From Clostridium gasigenes (GTDB taxonomy: Bacteria; Bacillota; Clostridia; Clostridiales; Clostridiaceae), in assembly GCF_900104115.1 (NCBI RefSeq), contig NZ_FNJM01000002.1, positions 62,001 to 126,000 on the forward strand: a stretch of DNA of 64,000 bases, written 5' to 3'. Shown here one piece after another: positions 42,536 to 53,353 of this stretch. The number at the start of each line of letters is the position of its first letter. Positions within the stretch are counted from its first letter, which is position 1. The notes below the pieces were generated by a model, which made no database searches, was not told the origin of the DNA, and worked only from the letters and a program-made list of their open reading frames with translations. Both the position numbers and the translations under genes were made by a program.

Positions 42536-44002
42536 ATGAATAACTTAAGAGAAGAATGGTTTGGAAATGTTAAAGGTGATTTACTAGCCGGAATAGTTGT
42601 ATGTATGGCTTTAATACCAGAGGCAATAGGATTTTCTATAGTAGCTGGTGTTGATCCTATGGTTGGAGTATATTCATCATTTTGCATTTCTCTAATAATA
42701 TCAATTTTTGGTGGTAGAACAGGTATGATTTCTGCGGCTGCGGGTGCAATGGCATTAGTATTAGCTAGTTTAGTAAAAAGCCATGGAATAGAATATATGT
42801 TAGCTGCAACAATACTTACAGGTGTTTTCCAACTAATACTTGGATTTCTTAAAATAGGTAACTTATTAAAGTTTATACCAAAACCTGTTATGATTGGATT
42901 TGTTAATGCTTTAGGTATAATGATGTTTCAATCACAATTAAACCACTTTAAAGGGTCATTTGTTTTAATTTTATTAGGTGCACTAGGAATAGCAGTAATA
43001 TATTTATTACCTAAATTAACAAAAGCTATCCCATCACCTATAGTAGCAATAATGACAGTTACTTTAATAGTTGTAATATTTAAAATAGATGTTACTACAC
43101 TTGGTGACATGGGAAGAATAACAAGTGATTTACCTAAGTTCTTAATACCTACTATACCTTTCAATATGGAAACACTAAGTATAATATTACCTTACTCACT
43201 ATCACTTTCACTAGTCGGTATAGTAGAATCTTTATTAACAGCTCAATTAGTTGATGATTTAACAGATACAAAAAGCAATAAAAACAAAGAATGTGTTGGA
43301 CAAGGCCTTGCAAATATAGCTGCTGGTTTTTTTGGCGGAATCGCTGGTTGTGGAATGATCGGACAAACTATAATAAATCAAAATTACGGTGGAAAAGGTA
43401 GATTATCTACGCTTACAGCTGGAACCTCTATGTTAATATCAGTAATAGTTTTAAATAAATTTGTAGTACAAATTCCAGTAGTTGCACTAGGTGCAGTAAT
43501 GGTTGTTGTATCAATTAGTACATTTAACTTTGAATCTATAAAACGAATTGCAAAGGTCCCAAAAGCAGATACTTTTGTAATGATTTCAACTGTTATAGTG
43601 GTTGTACTAACTCATAATTTAGCTTATGGAGTTATAGTTGGAATAATTTTAAGCTCTATTTTCTTTGCATCTAAAATATCAGATATACAGGTTAATCTAT
43701 CTACTAATGAATCTGATATAGTAACATACGAAGTTAAAGGGCAACTGTTCTTTGCTTCTACACTTAAATTCATTCATAGTTTTAATTATACAGAAAAAAT
43801 TGACTTCGTTAACATAGACCTTTCGCATGTTAAAGTATGGGATGAATCGGCAGTAGACGCTATTGATAAAGTAGTTATCAAATTCCATAAAAATGGAGTT
43901 AAAACTAATTTATTAGGTATGAGACCTGAATGTTTAGCTTTAATTGATAAAATAGCTATATATAATAAGCCTGGTGGATTAGAAGTTGTATCTGACCACT
44001 AA
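42536..44002 (+). CDS. SulP-family anion transporter with STAS domain
   Basis: This 488-residue permease probably carries sulfate, bicarbonate or a similar anion. The family start is [20 protein letters not shown], followed by about 12-14 helices and the Gly-rich [20 protein letters not shown] segment. Residues about 390-480 form a cytosolic STAS domain with [26 protein letters not shown] lies 4 bases before the ATG, a rather weak site. It is divergent from the ars operon but has no visible functional tie to it. Confidence 0.9.
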   Translation: MNNLREEWFGNVKGDLLAGIVVCMALIPEAIGFSIVAGVDPMVGVYSSFCISLIISIFGGRTGMISAAAGAMALVLASLVKSHGIEYMLAATILTGVFQLILGFLKIGNLLKFIPKPVMIGFVNALGIMMFQSQLNHFKGSFVLILLGALGIAVIYLLPKLTKAIPSPIVAIMTVTLIVVIFKIDVTTLGDMGRITSDLPKFLIPTIPFNMETLSIILPYSLSLSLVGIVESLLTAQLVDDLTDTKSNKNKECVGQGLANIAAGFFGGIAGCGMIGQTIINQNYGGKGRLSTLTAGTSMLISVIVLNKFVVQIPVVALGAVMVVVSISTFNFESIKRIAKVPKADTFVMISTVIVVVLTHNLAYGVIVGIILSSIFFASKISDIQVNLSTNESDIVTYEVKGQLFFASTLKFIHSFNYTEKIDFVNIDLSHVKVWDESAVDAIDKVVIKFHKNGVKTNLLGMRPECLALIDKIAIYNKPGGLEVVSDH

Positions 44003-44064
44003 GATAAATTAAAATAAATAGACTATCATATCTGACTTACTATTTATTCAAACTCTCCTAATTC

Positions 44065-44103
44065 AAAAAAGGTATATAGGTTAAAAACCTATATACCTTT
44101 TTT
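44065..44103. terminator. Bidirectional terminator between SulP and RNase J genes
   Basis: Perfect 18-bp arms (44065-44082 and 44086-44103), with runs of A and T at the ends and the core GGTATATAGG, surround a 3-nt loop. Confidence 0.85.
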
Positions 44104-44135
44104 ATTTGCAATTTATATTTTAAGTATTTGAAATA

Positions 44136-45809
44136 TTATACTTCCATTATAATTGGAATAATCATTGGATTTCTTTTTGTTTTACCATATATGAAGAAAC
44201 TAATATCATTTCTCATATTTCTTTTTATTTGTGACCATTGTGTAATATCACTATTTATGCACTTTTCTATAGTTTTATTTGCCACAAATCTTATATCTTT
44301 CACTAATTCCTCTGACTCTCTTACATATATAAATCCTCTTGTAACTACATCAGGTCCTGATAAAATAGCCTGGCTTTCTCTATCTATAACAACTACTATA
44401 GTTATAATACCATCTTGTGATAAATATTTTCTATCTCTTAGTACTACGTTTCCTACATCACCAATTCCACTTCCATCTATTAATATCTTTCCTGAATGAA
44501 CCTTACCTGTAACACGAGCGCTCTTTTTTGTTAAGTTTAAAATATCTCCATTTTCTATAATAAATATATTTGATTTATTTAAACCCATTTCTTCAGCAAT
44601 TTTTCCATGCTGTATTAAGTGCTTAGTTTCACCATGAATTGGCATAAAGAATTTAGGTTTTAATAAGCTATGAATTAATTTTAGTTCTTCTTGACATGCA
44701 TGCCCAGAAACATGAATCTCTTCTATAGACTTATATATAACATTAGCACCTTTTCTAGTTAAATCATTTATAACTTTTGATACAGGTTTTTGATTACCAG
44801 GTATTGGAGTTGCAGAAATTATTACTGTATCATCTTTTTCAATATTTATACTTCTATGACTTGAAGCTGCAATTCTAGTAAGTGCCGCCATTGGCTCTCC
44901 TTGGCTTCCTGTTGTAACAATAGTAATTTTATTATTATTGTATAATTTGATATCCTTTAAATCTATCAAAGTACCTTCTGGTATAGTTAAGTATCCTAGG
45001 TTTATAGCTATCTCTGATATTCTCTCCATACTTCTACCACTAAAAGCTATCTTTCTTCCATACTTTTGAGATGAATTTATAATTTGTTGCAGTCTATGAA
45101 TGTTAGATGCAAAAGTAGCTACTATAACTCTCCCAGTGCATTTACCAAATAGATTATTTAGAGTTTCTCCAACAGTCATTTCAGACATTGTATATCCTGG
45201 ATTAATAGCATTTGTACTATCTGCCATAAGCAATAACACGCCTTTTTTACCAAGTTCTGCATATCTAGCTAAATCTATTATTTTCCCATCAATTGGTGTA
45301 AAATCTATTTTAAAATCTCCAGTATGGAAAATTATGCCTAAAGGAGTATGAATCGCAATAGAGCAACTATCAGCTATACTGTGGTTTGTTCTAATAAATT
45401 CAACTTTTAAATCTCCTATTTGCAATATATCATTTGGATTTATTACATTTAATTCGCAAATATCAAGCATTTTATGTTCTATTAACTTACTCTCAACTAA
45501 AGCCATTGTTAATTGAGTCCCGTATACAGGGAAATTAATTTGTTGCAATACATATGGTAGTGCCCCTATATGATCTTCATGTCCATGAGTTATGAAAAAC
45601 CCTTTTATTTTTTCTTTATTATCTACTAAGTATTTTACATCCGGAATAACAATATCTATTCCATACATTTCTGAATCTGGGAATGTAAACCCACAATCGA
45701 TTATTATTATTTCTTCTCCGTACTCTATTGCCGTAATATTTTTTCCTATTTCACCTAATCCACCCAAGGGTATGATTTTTATATTATTTATCTTATTTAT
45801 ATTTTTCAT
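44136..45809 (-). CDS. rnj: Ribonuclease J
   Basis: RNase J is the 5'-to-3' exonuclease and endonuclease of mRNA decay and rRNA maturation in Firmicutes. The 557-residue protein shows the metallo-beta-lactamase motifs FFITHGHEDHIGALPYVL (HxHxDH), FHTGDFKID and the beta-CASP signatures VATFASNIHRLQQII, TGSQGEP and HVSGHACQEEL. The C-terminal domain is complete. It has GGAG upstream of the ATG. The 540-bp space upstream includes a hairpin at 45926-45960. Confidence 0.95.
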   Translation of the reverse strand: MKNINKINNIKIIPLGGLGEIGKNITAIEYGEEIIIIDCGFTFPDSEMYGIDIVIPDVKYLVDNKEKIKGFFITHGHEDHIGALPYVLQQINFPVYGTQLTMALVESKLIEHKMLDICELNVINPNDILQIGDLKVEFIRTNHSIADSCSIAIHTPLGIIFHTGDFKIDFTPIDGKIIDLARYAELGKKGVLLLMADSTNAINPGYTMSEMTVGETLNNLFGKCTGRVIVATFASNIHRLQQIINSSQKYGRKIAFSGRSMERISEIAINLGYLTIPEGTLIDLKDIKLYNNNKITIVTTGSQGEPMAALTRIAASSHRSINIEKDDTVIISATPIPGNQKPVSKVINDLTRKGANVIYKSIEEIHVSGHACQEELKLIHSLLKPKFFMPIHGETKHLIQHGKIAEEMGLNKSNIFIIENGDILNLTKKSARVTGKVHSGKILIDGSGIGDVGNVVLRDRKYLSQDGIITIVVVIDRESQAILSGPDVVTRGFIYVRESEELVKDIRFVANKTIEKCINSDITQWSQIKRNMRNDISFFIYGKTKRNPMIIPIIMEV

Positions 45810-45925
45810 TTCTCCTCCAATTCGATAACTAGTTTCTCTTAGAAACCGTTATCTAAACTTCTTATTTTCTAAACATTTAATATTTTTTCTACAAATTTTT
45901 TTAAAATTGCTAAGGAAGGTAAAAT

Positions 45926-45963
45926 AAAATAGCAAGTCAAAGATTCTGACTTGTTATTTTTTT
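45926..45963 (-). terminator. Hairpin in the region upstream of RNase J (dispersed family)
   Basis: The arms AAAATAGCAAGTCA (45926-45939) and TGACTTGTTATTTT (45947-45960) pair with one mismatch; U-runs occur on both strands. It may be a terminator or leader hairpin. Outside it the 45810-46348 gap shows only AT-rich sequence and the Sel1 gene terminator. Confidence 0.6.
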
Positions 45964-46240
45964 GAATATCCCTTAGGCATCTTCATTTTTACAAAACCTA
46001 ATTAACATCTAACTATATGCTAATTAGAAAATTATAGTAATTGTGTGAAGCATTGATTTAGTGTAGTTTTACTGTAATAATTCTAAAAAAACTTTAATAA
46101 ATATAGTTATCTTTTTATACATTGAAATATATCCATTAAACTTCTTTTACTATCATTAATATTATACACATTATAATATATATAATCAACTTTATCCCTA
46201 AATAAGGCCACTAAGCTATAAAAATTATAGCTAAAAGCCT

Positions 46241-46340
46241 AAAAAAATAACAAACCAAGGTGCTATGTATATTTTTTTTGCTTCCATATAGATAATATGG
46301 TGCAAAATAGACTAGCATATTGGCTTGTTATTTTTTTTTG
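46241..46340 (-). terminator. Large terminator hairpin after the Sel1-repeat gene
   Basis: The outer arms 46241-46258 (beginning AAAAAAATAACAA) and 46320-46337 pair with a single mismatch around a 61-nt internal region that has its own ATAT-rich pairing. It lies 9 bp beyond the minus-strand stop. Confidence 0.65.
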
Positions 46341-46348
46341 AATATCAC

Positions 46349-48826
46349 TTATATATTATAATAAACAGCTTTTTCTTTATACTTGCTTAAATTAATTAAA
46401 TTTTCTCTTGTTGGTTCTTCTGTTTCATAGTATTTTATTATTTCAAAAATAGCTAGATAAAACCCTTTCTTAACACTTCTTTTTAATTCTCTTATTCCTT
46501 TTTCTATCTCCATAGTATTTTCTCTTTCTTTTCCAGCATTAAATATTTTTATAGATTTTAAATAGAACTCCTTTCCTATTTGCAGTGGGCATTCATAAAT
46601 TTCATCATATTTTATTCCATTATTATTTTTATATAAATAATATTCTATATTATACTTTGCTTCACTACAGCCACTTTCTATTGCTTGAAGATAGTAAGTT
46701 ATAGCTTTAGTTTTACCCTTTATATATATTCCACTCTCAACTAATTCCCCTAGAAATTTAAGAGTTTGCCCTTCATCTAATTCCATTGTTTCTGCTATAA
46801 TTTCCTCTGCCTTTTCAATGTCTACTTCTGTTCCTATCCCCTCCATATAATAGTAAGCCATTCTCAAATTACCTTCTACTATATTAGCTTCTCTCAAAAG
46901 CTTCACCCCTTCAAAAGCTCTTTTATAATCAGCCTCTATTCCTATTCCTTTTTCATATATTTCAATTATACTGGAAATTGCTTCACTATTAAATTTTTCT
47001 GCTGCTTTTTTATACCATTTTATTGCTTCATAAGTATTTGGCTTAACATAGATTCCATGCTTATACCAATTAGCAATTTTAATTATTGCTTTTTCACAGC
47101 CCTTTTCTGCAGCAATTTTAAAATATTTAAAAGCATCTTCATTATTTTTTTTCATGCCTATTCCATAAGCATTAACTAGACCATAATAATAAATTCCGTC
47201 TTCTAAATCTCCATCCATAGCTTTTTTTATATATTTCAAAAGTTCCTTTTCATCTACTTTCTTATCATTTAAAACTTCTATTAATAATTCACTTGCTAAA
47301 GCTTCTGCTGCATATATTGACCCTAATTTATAAGCTTCTTTTAAATATTCCATAGCCTTTTCTTTAGAACTATTTAAACTGGCAACTCCCATTACATATA
47401 AAGAATGAGGTTCCTTTCCTTTAGATGCTATTTCCATATATTCTAAAGATTTTTTAACATCTCTTTCAACTAAATCTCCATTATAATACATAACACCTAG
47501 CTTTTGAGTTGCTCTAACATCATTTTTTTCATGACCTTTTTTATAATAATTAATAGCCGTTTTATACTTACCCTCTTCTTCATATATTTTTCCAAGCTTA
47601 TAATATAATTCTGTATTTCCAAGGTCTATGCTGTCTTTATATAACTTAAAAGCCTTTTTTTTATCTTCATCAACATAGAATCCAGAGTAATACATATCCC
47701 CTAATCTTTCTAGTGCTTTTTCATTTTGGTTTTTAGCCGCTTTTGATAGATACTTATATGCCTTTTTATAGTTTAATTCTACATAAGCACCTTCAAAATA
47801 AGATTCACCTAGCACATAAAACGAATCTTCAAAGCCATTTTCTGCAGCCTCTTCTAACCAATAATAAGCTTTAAAAATACTCTCTTCACAACCATCTCCC
47901 ATTTTATATAAATATGATAATGCATGTTGAGCTGCTGCAAATCCATTTTCTGCTGATTTCTTATACCAATTAAAAGAATACTCATAGTTTTGATTTATTC
48001 CTTCACCATTAAAATATATACAACCCATTGAATATTGAGCAAATGCATTTTCTTTAATAGCTGCTTTTTTATACCAATACATAGCTTTCTCTATATCTAA
48101 TTCTCCCCCAAGTCCTTTTTCATAGAAAAGACCTAAATACACTTCTCCATATTCATTTCCTAAGGTCGCAGCTTTTTGAAAATATTTTCTTGCCTTATAA
48201 ACGTCCTTATCTATTCCTCTTCCAAAATAATAATTTTCCCCTATATTAACAAGTTCCGCTAATTCATAATCATCTATTTCTTCATCTATTTCATAGTTTT
48301 GTTTTTCGTTAGTATTTTCAATATCATCATCTTGCTCTTCTCTATTAAATTTATCTTTTTTATAATTTTGCAGTTCTCTACTAAATATCACCTTTTCCTT
48401 TAAATTAAGCTTACTAATGAACAAAGAATAATTTTCCTCACCATAATTTATAACAAGCCATACAGCAACCTCATATATTTTAGTGAAATCCTCATTTGAG
48501 ATATGCTTATTTGAATCCCCTTCACTAAGCTCCTTTGGTTGATTTATAAAAAAATTCATCTCTTCTTCAAAAGTCTTAAGTATACTTATAATTTCAGTAG
48601 GAACTATCTTTTTATTCTCTAGTTCCTTAATGCTTTCCCCTATTAAAGCATCTTTACTTAAAATCATTTTATTACTTTTATAGATTATTTCTATTATATC
48701 TTTAAGTAGTTTTAAAATACTTTTGCATATTACTTCTAAATCCGTCTCTTCCTCAATTTCTATAATTGCATTGTATAAATCCTTATATTCTAGTCTTAAA
48801 AAATTATAGTCTAATTTATACGTCAT
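46349..48826 (-). CDS. Large Sel1-repeat (TPR-like) protein
   Basis: This 825-residue cytosolic protein has an N-terminal helical region of about 190 residues, with an acidic linker near 165-185. About 14-16 Sel1-like repeats of roughly 36 residues follow. Examples are GENYYFGRGIDKDVYKARKY and MGCIYFNGEGINQNYEYSFN, each with the A-x-x-x-L-G-x-x-Y-x-x-G and W/Y-Y-x-K-A-A pattern. Such solenoids serve as scaffolds for protein-protein contacts. No signal peptide, enzyme domain or membrane helix is visible, and the partner is unknown. GGGGGA precedes the ATG. Confidence 0.88.
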   Translation of the reverse strand: MTYKLDYNFLRLEYKDLYNAIIEIEEETDLEVICKSILKLLKDIIEIIYKSNKMILSKDALIGESIKELENKKIVPTEIISILKTFEEEMNFFINQPKELSEGDSNKHISNEDFTKIYEVAVWLVINYGEENYSLFISKLNLKEKVIFSRELQNYKKDKFNREEQDDDIENTNEKQNYEIDEEIDDYELAELVNIGENYYFGRGIDKDVYKARKYFQKAATLGNEYGEVYLGLFYEKGLGGELDIEKAMYWYKKAAIKENAFAQYSMGCIYFNGEGINQNYEYSFNWYKKSAENGFAAAQHALSYLYKMGDGCEESIFKAYYWLEEAAENGFEDSFYVLGESYFEGAYVELNYKKAYKYLSKAAKNQNEKALERLGDMYYSGFYVDEDKKKAFKLYKDSIDLGNTELYYKLGKIYEEEGKYKTAINYYKKGHEKNDVRATQKLGVMYYNGDLVERDVKKSLEYMEIASKGKEPHSLYVMGVASLNSSKEKAMEYLKEAYKLGSIYAAEALASELLIEVLNDKKVDEKELLKYIKKAMDGDLEDGIYYYGLVNAYGIGMKKNNEDAFKYFKIAAEKGCEKAIIKIANWYKHGIYVKPNTYEAIKWYKKAAEKFNSEAISSIIEIYEKGIGIEADYKRAFEGVKLLREANIVEGNLRMAYYYMEGIGTEVDIEKAEEIIAETMELDEGQTLKFLGELVESGIYIKGKTKAITYYLQAIESGCSEAKYNIEYYLYKNNNGIKYDEIYECPLQIGKEFYLKSIKIFNAGKERENTMEIEKGIRELKRSVKKGFYLAIFEIIKYYETEEPTRENLINLSKYKEKAVYYNI

Positions 48827-48988
48827 TCTTCCCCCGCTGAGTTTAATTTTAATACTACTATATTTTATTATAAAAACCTAAATGCTAGAACTAAAAAAAT
48901 ATCCTAGGGAAGAATATGAAATTTTATATAAAAAAATACAAAATAACTAATCATATTCTAATCTATTTTTTCCACTATCTAATCCACC

Positions 48989-50488
48989 TTAATTTAGGTA
49001 TTTTATAAATCTAATTTTAGATTCTTCATTCTTTTTAAATAATCCTGAATCCTTAAGTACTTCTGCGAATTTATTACCTATTTCTTTTTTCAAGATCCCC
49101 TCAGTAGCATCACTATTAATTATTCCATATTTATTTATAAGCTCTTCTATCCAGACCTTATGTTTAAATAGTTCATCATTAGGCTGTATAGATTCTAAAT
49201 TTTTGTTTCCTACTAATACTTCCTTAATTTCTTCCATTTCAATTTTTAATCTTGATGGAAGAACAGCGAGTCCCATAACTTCAATTAATCCTATATTTTC
49301 TCTTTTAATATGATGTAGCTCTTTATGTGGATGGAATATTCCCTCTGGATATTCTTCTGTAGTTCTATTATTTCTAAGAACTAAATCTAACTCAAATAAT
49401 TTATCTCTTTTTCTACAAATAGGAGTTATTGTGTTATGAGGTTCCTTACCTGTGAATGCTATTACATCTATTTCTTTATCTTCATATAGCTTAAATTTTT
49501 CTAATATAAAGCTAGCACAGGAAACTAATTCTTTTTTATTTCTACTTTTTATTCTTACGACAGACATAGGCCAACTTAAAATACATGACTTCACTCCAGT
49601 AAATCTATTAATATCAAACTCTACTTCTTCTTTAGCATTACTCATTGCAAATGGATAATTACCACCTTGAAAATGATCATGAGATAATATCGACCCACCA
49701 ACTATAGGTAAATCTGCATTAGATCCGATAAAATAATGTGGGAAATCTGATACAAAATCTACTAACCTCTTAAAGGTATCTCCTGTTATTTTCATAGGCT
49801 CATGTTCACCTTTAAACACTATACAATGCTCATTGTAGTAAACATATGGAGAATACTGCATAAACCATTTTTCACTATTTAATCTAAGAGGAATTACTCT
49901 ATGATGACCTCTCCCCGGATGATTAACTCTTCCCGAGTACCCTTCATTTTCCTTGCAAAGTAAACAACTTGGATAATTAGATAATTTTATATTTTTGCTT
50001 TGCATAATATCCTTTGGGTTCTTTTCTGGTTTAGATAAATTTATAGTAATATCTAATTCCCCATAGCTTGTATTATGTTTCCACTTTAAATCCTTCTTTA
50101 CATCATTAGTTCTTATATAATTAGAGTATTTACTTAAGTTATAAAAATATTCTGTAGCTTTGGTAGGCTCCATTAAATACTTTTCATTAAACTTCTTAAT
50201 AATATTTGATGGTCTATCTACTAGGCATGCCATTATCTTACTTTGGAATAACCCATTTAAAACAATTGATCCCTCTTCTATAATATTTTTATCAATTGCC
50301 CATTTAGTCATTTCTTCTAATATAATATGAAGCTTTTCATCATAAACTTCACCATTACATTCATAAGATTCTAAGGATAAAAAATCTAATATTCTATTTC
50401 TAGTAAAAATTTCATCATCTTTTTCAATTAATTCCTTACTAATACTATATTTAAGCAACTTATCTATTTCTAAAAATATATTAACCAT
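48989..50488 (-). CDS. galT: UDP-glucose--hexose-1-phosphate uridylyltransferase (firmicute GalT)
   Basis: This 499-residue Leloir-pathway enzyme exchanges uridylyl between UDP-glucose and galactose-1-phosphate. It is the long Gram-positive GalT type. NHPGRGHHRVIPLRLN, GGSILSHDHFQGGNYPFAMS (with the histidine loop HDH) and HKELHHIKRENIGLIEVMG are typical. GGAGGGG precedes the ATG. A fragment of galK lies directly upstream, suggesting loss of the usual galK from a galK-galT operon. Operators of the GalR-like regulator lie in front of that fragment. Confidence 0.93.
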   Translation of the reverse strand: MVNIFLEIDKLLKYSISKELIEKDDEIFTRNRILDFLSLESYECNGEVYDEKLHIILEEMTKWAIDKNIIEEGSIVLNGLFQSKIMACLVDRPSNIIKKFNEKYLMEPTKATEYFYNLSKYSNYIRTNDVKKDLKWKHNTSYGELDITINLSKPEKNPKDIMQSKNIKLSNYPSCLLCKENEGYSGRVNHPGRGHHRVIPLRLNSEKWFMQYSPYVYYNEHCIVFKGEHEPMKITGDTFKRLVDFVSDFPHYFIGSNADLPIVGGSILSHDHFQGGNYPFAMSNAKEEVEFDINRFTGVKSCILSWPMSVVRIKSRNKKELVSCASFILEKFKLYEDKEIDVIAFTGKEPHNTITPICRKRDKLFELDLVLRNNRTTEEYPEGIFHPHKELHHIKRENIGLIEVMGLAVLPSRLKIEMEEIKEVLVGNKNLESIQPNDELFKHKVWIEELINKYGIINSDATEGILKKEIGNKFAEVLKDSGLFKKNEESKIRFIKYLN

Positions 50489-50517
50489 ACGTCCCCTCCA
50501 ATATTATATTTCTCTAA

Positions 50518-50616
50518 TTATATTCCTGTTACTTTATAATCATCCCTTAAAGGAACATTAGAAGCGTTAATCAATTTACCAAATAATTCTAAATAACCTT
50601 TTAATTCATTAATCAT
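50518..50616 (-). pseudogene. galK: galK remnant (32 codons)
   Basis: The short frame reads LELFGKLINASNVPLRDDYK followed by VTGI and stops. Galactokinases carry FGxLMNxSHxSLRDDYEVTGIEL at this place, roughly two thirds through the protein. The rest of galK (ATP-binding GHNMA and sugar-binding motifs) is missing. It has an ATG with GAGAGGGTGG upstream, so it may still be translated as a leader peptide before galT, 30 bp downstream. Confidence 0.75.
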
Positions 50617-50632
50617 TTTATCCACCCTCTCC

Positions 50633-50738
50633 GTAAATGTTTACTTAAAACTTTATACTTGTAATTTTAGTAATTTCTTTACTATTTGTTAATAATTTTA
50701 GTAAATATTTTATATTTTATCCAATAATATTTACTAAA
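50633..50738 (-). promoter_or_regulatory. Candidate GalR-type operators before galK'-galT
   Basis: GTAAATGTTTAC (50633-50644) lies just upstream of the ribosome site of the galK remnant. TTTAGTAAATATT (50698-50710) and AATATTTACTAAA (50726-50738) form a 13-bp inverted pair. They share the TTTAGTAAA half-site with the operator at 51971. Confidence 0.65.
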
Positions 50739-50818
50739 TATATAGTAAAGAACCAAGCAACCAACATTTTACTTACTTTTCACCTTTTTCTCAAGCCACA
50801 GTTCCCATTTAGAGGCAA

Positions 50819-50855
50819 AAAAATAACAAGTCAAATACTATGACTTGTTATTTTT
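50819..50855 (-). terminator. Intrinsic terminator of the galR-like gene
   Basis: The arms AAAATAACAAGTCA and TGACTTGTTATTTT (50841 onward) form a strong stem with a U-run on the minus strand, 6 bp past the stop. The sequence belongs to the same dispersed family as the hairpin at 45926. Confidence 0.8.
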
Positions 50856-50860
50856 AAAGA

Positions 50861-51898
<1,038 letters not shown>

Positions 51899-51970
51899 CT
51901 ATTTAGTATTTAAGGCTATTTTTTAATACCTTAATATAAATAATACTATTAATATATTAAAAAAGTCAAT

Positions 51971-51996
51971 TATTTTAGTAAACTTTTACTAAAATA
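51971..51996. promoter_or_regulatory. Autoregulatory operator palindrome of the LacI/GalR gene
   Basis: TATTTTAGTAAA (51971-51982) and TTTACTAAAATA (51985-51996) are a perfect 12-bp inverted repeat around CT. The TTTAGTAAA core recurs in front of galT. Confidence 0.7.
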
Positions 51997-52116
51997 ATAT
52001 CTAAATATATTTTCGTAAAATTTTTCTAATAAAGCTGTGTTTTTATTTACTTATTTTTTCATAAATATTTTTTTATTGAACTATAGGTAATTATTTACTT
52101 AATTATTCTTATGTGA

Positions 52117-52204
52117 TATGCTTAGATTACTCAACGGGAACCGACCAAGTCGGGAGTATTAAAAAAATGGACAACTAGTGCTGCTAACACTAGTTGTCTT
52201 TTTT
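52117..52204 (+). ncRNA. Structured leader or small RNA ending in a terminator
   Basis: A -10 box TATGCT (52117-52122, with a weak -35 TTTACT at 52094) precedes a compact fold. The stem TACTC/GAGTA (52128-52132, 52154-52158) is interrupted by an 8-nt one-sided bulge AACGGGAA. It continues as CCGAC/GTCGG (52141-52145, 52149-52153) with a CAA loop. Then comes an 11-bp terminator stem (GACAACTAGTG at 52170-52180, matched at 52188-52198) with TTTTTT, and finally the ribosome site of the next gene. This order of fold, terminator and gene is that of an attenuator or riboswitch; I do not recognise the class. It could also be an independent small RNA. Confidence 0.6.
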
Positions 52205-52224
52205 GTTCATAAGGAGTTGCTACT

Positions 52225-52938
52225 TTGAAAACATTAAAAACAATTTTCATTTGGATCCTTTCATTAATTTTTATAATTATATTCTCTATAGTCTTTTTTA
52301 TATTGCTAAGCTTTGTTCAATCAAAGTTATTTTTACCTGAAGATTATATACTATGGATTTTCAAATTCCCTATTTCTAGATTAATCTTTATTTATGAACT
52401 ATATATTATAATTGCACTTCTTTATTTTGTTAATAAGAATTATAGAGAACTTTTATTTATCCTTATTAATTTTTCAAAAGACTTTATCAAAAATTATAAA
52501 ACCGCTATTATCTTTACCTTTGTAATATTTAATATAATTCTAACATACGCTATTCTCTTTAATGTTACTGTTATAACCAATAATAAAATAATAGACTATA
52601 CATTTTTATCACCAACTGGAAAAGAATATGAATATAATGATATTGCAAAAATTGATACAGGAGTATACGGCAAAAAACGATATTTATCTTTTACACATTC
52701 AAAAGGCGATTTTTATTACATAATAGAATTAAAGGACGGCACTAAAATTGATTTAAATGAGGTAGATTCCACTGATAGTGATATCGACTATCGCTTTATC
52801 CTTGAGAATCTTGATAAAGAATATGTAAACATGGATATTCCAAAAGTATCAAGCATGGATAACTTTGAATATTGCACTGAACATTTAGATAAAATTTATA
52901 CTGATAAAATACGAAATATATTGCTAAATACTAAATGA
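52225..52938 (+). CDS. Hypothetical membrane protein with a soluble C-terminal domain
   Basis: I do not recognise this 237-residue protein. Three hydrophobic helices (about 5-30, 42-64 and 85-108) are followed by an extracytoplasmic or cytosolic beta-rich domain of about 125 residues. That domain contains SPTGKEYEYNDIAKIDTGVY and GDFYYIIELKDGTKIDLNEV. It starts with TTG, with AAGGAG 8 bases upstream. Its transcript probably begins with the structured leader at 52125, so its expression may respond to a signal sensed there. Confidence 0.7.
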   Translation: MKTLKTIFIWILSLIFIIIFSIVFFILLSFVQSKLFLPEDYILWIFKFPISRLIFIYELYIIIALLYFVNKNYRELLFILINFSKDFIKNYKTAIIFTFVIFNIILTYAILFNVTVITNNKIIDYTFLSPTGKEYEYNDIAKIDTGVYGKKRYLSFTHSKGDFYYIIELKDGTKIDLNEVDSTDSDIDYRFILENLDKEYVNMDIPKVSSMDNFEYCTEHLDKIYTDKIRNILLNTK

Positions 52939-53044
52939 TGAGATTACTAAATATCAAAAATAAAATACAATTTATGTTAAAAACAGTATGTAATTGTATT
53001 AAATTATTCGTTATATAGTAATTATAAGTAAAGGAGATGATAAT

Positions 53045-53170
53045 ATGTTCTTGGCATCTATATGGGGCCTTATAAATATTATTTTGATTTTATCTGTTTC
53101 AGTCTTAGGGTTATATGCATTAATACTTCTAATCAAAGCTTTAAAAATTTACATTAAAAACAACTCCTAA
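53045..53170 (+). CDS. 41-residue single-helix membrane peptide
   Basis: An ATG at 53045 with AAAGGAGATG upstream opens a 41-codon frame. The product is almost entirely one membrane helix (LINIILILSVSVLGLYALIL) with a basic C-terminal tail. Small proteins of this kind can be toxins, regulators of larger membrane proteins or transporter subunits; there is no further clue. It stands alone between two larger genes. Confidence 0.6.
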   Translation: MFLASIWGLINIILILSVSVLGLYALILLIKALKIYIKNNS

Positions 53171-53257
53171 TATTAACAAGTAACACTCTGTTAATATTCC
53201 GATAAAAAAAATAAAATTATCTTTAAAATCAATATTATATTAATTATCAAAAAAGAA

Positions 53258-53306
53258 TTGACAAAAGTATCCTCATAGTGTAAATTTACACCATGAGGAT
53301 ACTTTT
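53258..53306. promoter_or_regulatory. 44-bp near-perfect inverted repeat over the HTH gene promoter
   Basis: TTGACA (53258-53263) with TAAATT 17 bases later forms a promoter. Over it lies a palindrome with outer arms AAAAGTATCCTCAT (53263-53276) and ATGAGGATACTTTT (53293-53306) and an inner palindrome GTGTAAATTTACAC. The right arm ends in a T-run, so it could also be the terminator of the 53045 gene. Confidence 0.6.
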
Positions 53307-53353
53307 ACTTATATATATTTATAAGTAAATGATAATTAAAGGGTGGAATTTTT

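Noticed and set aside
52125-52204. Assignment of the leader to a named riboswitch (preQ1, fluoride, guanidine)
   Set aside because: Neither the conserved bases nor the stem order fits any of these classes as I know them.
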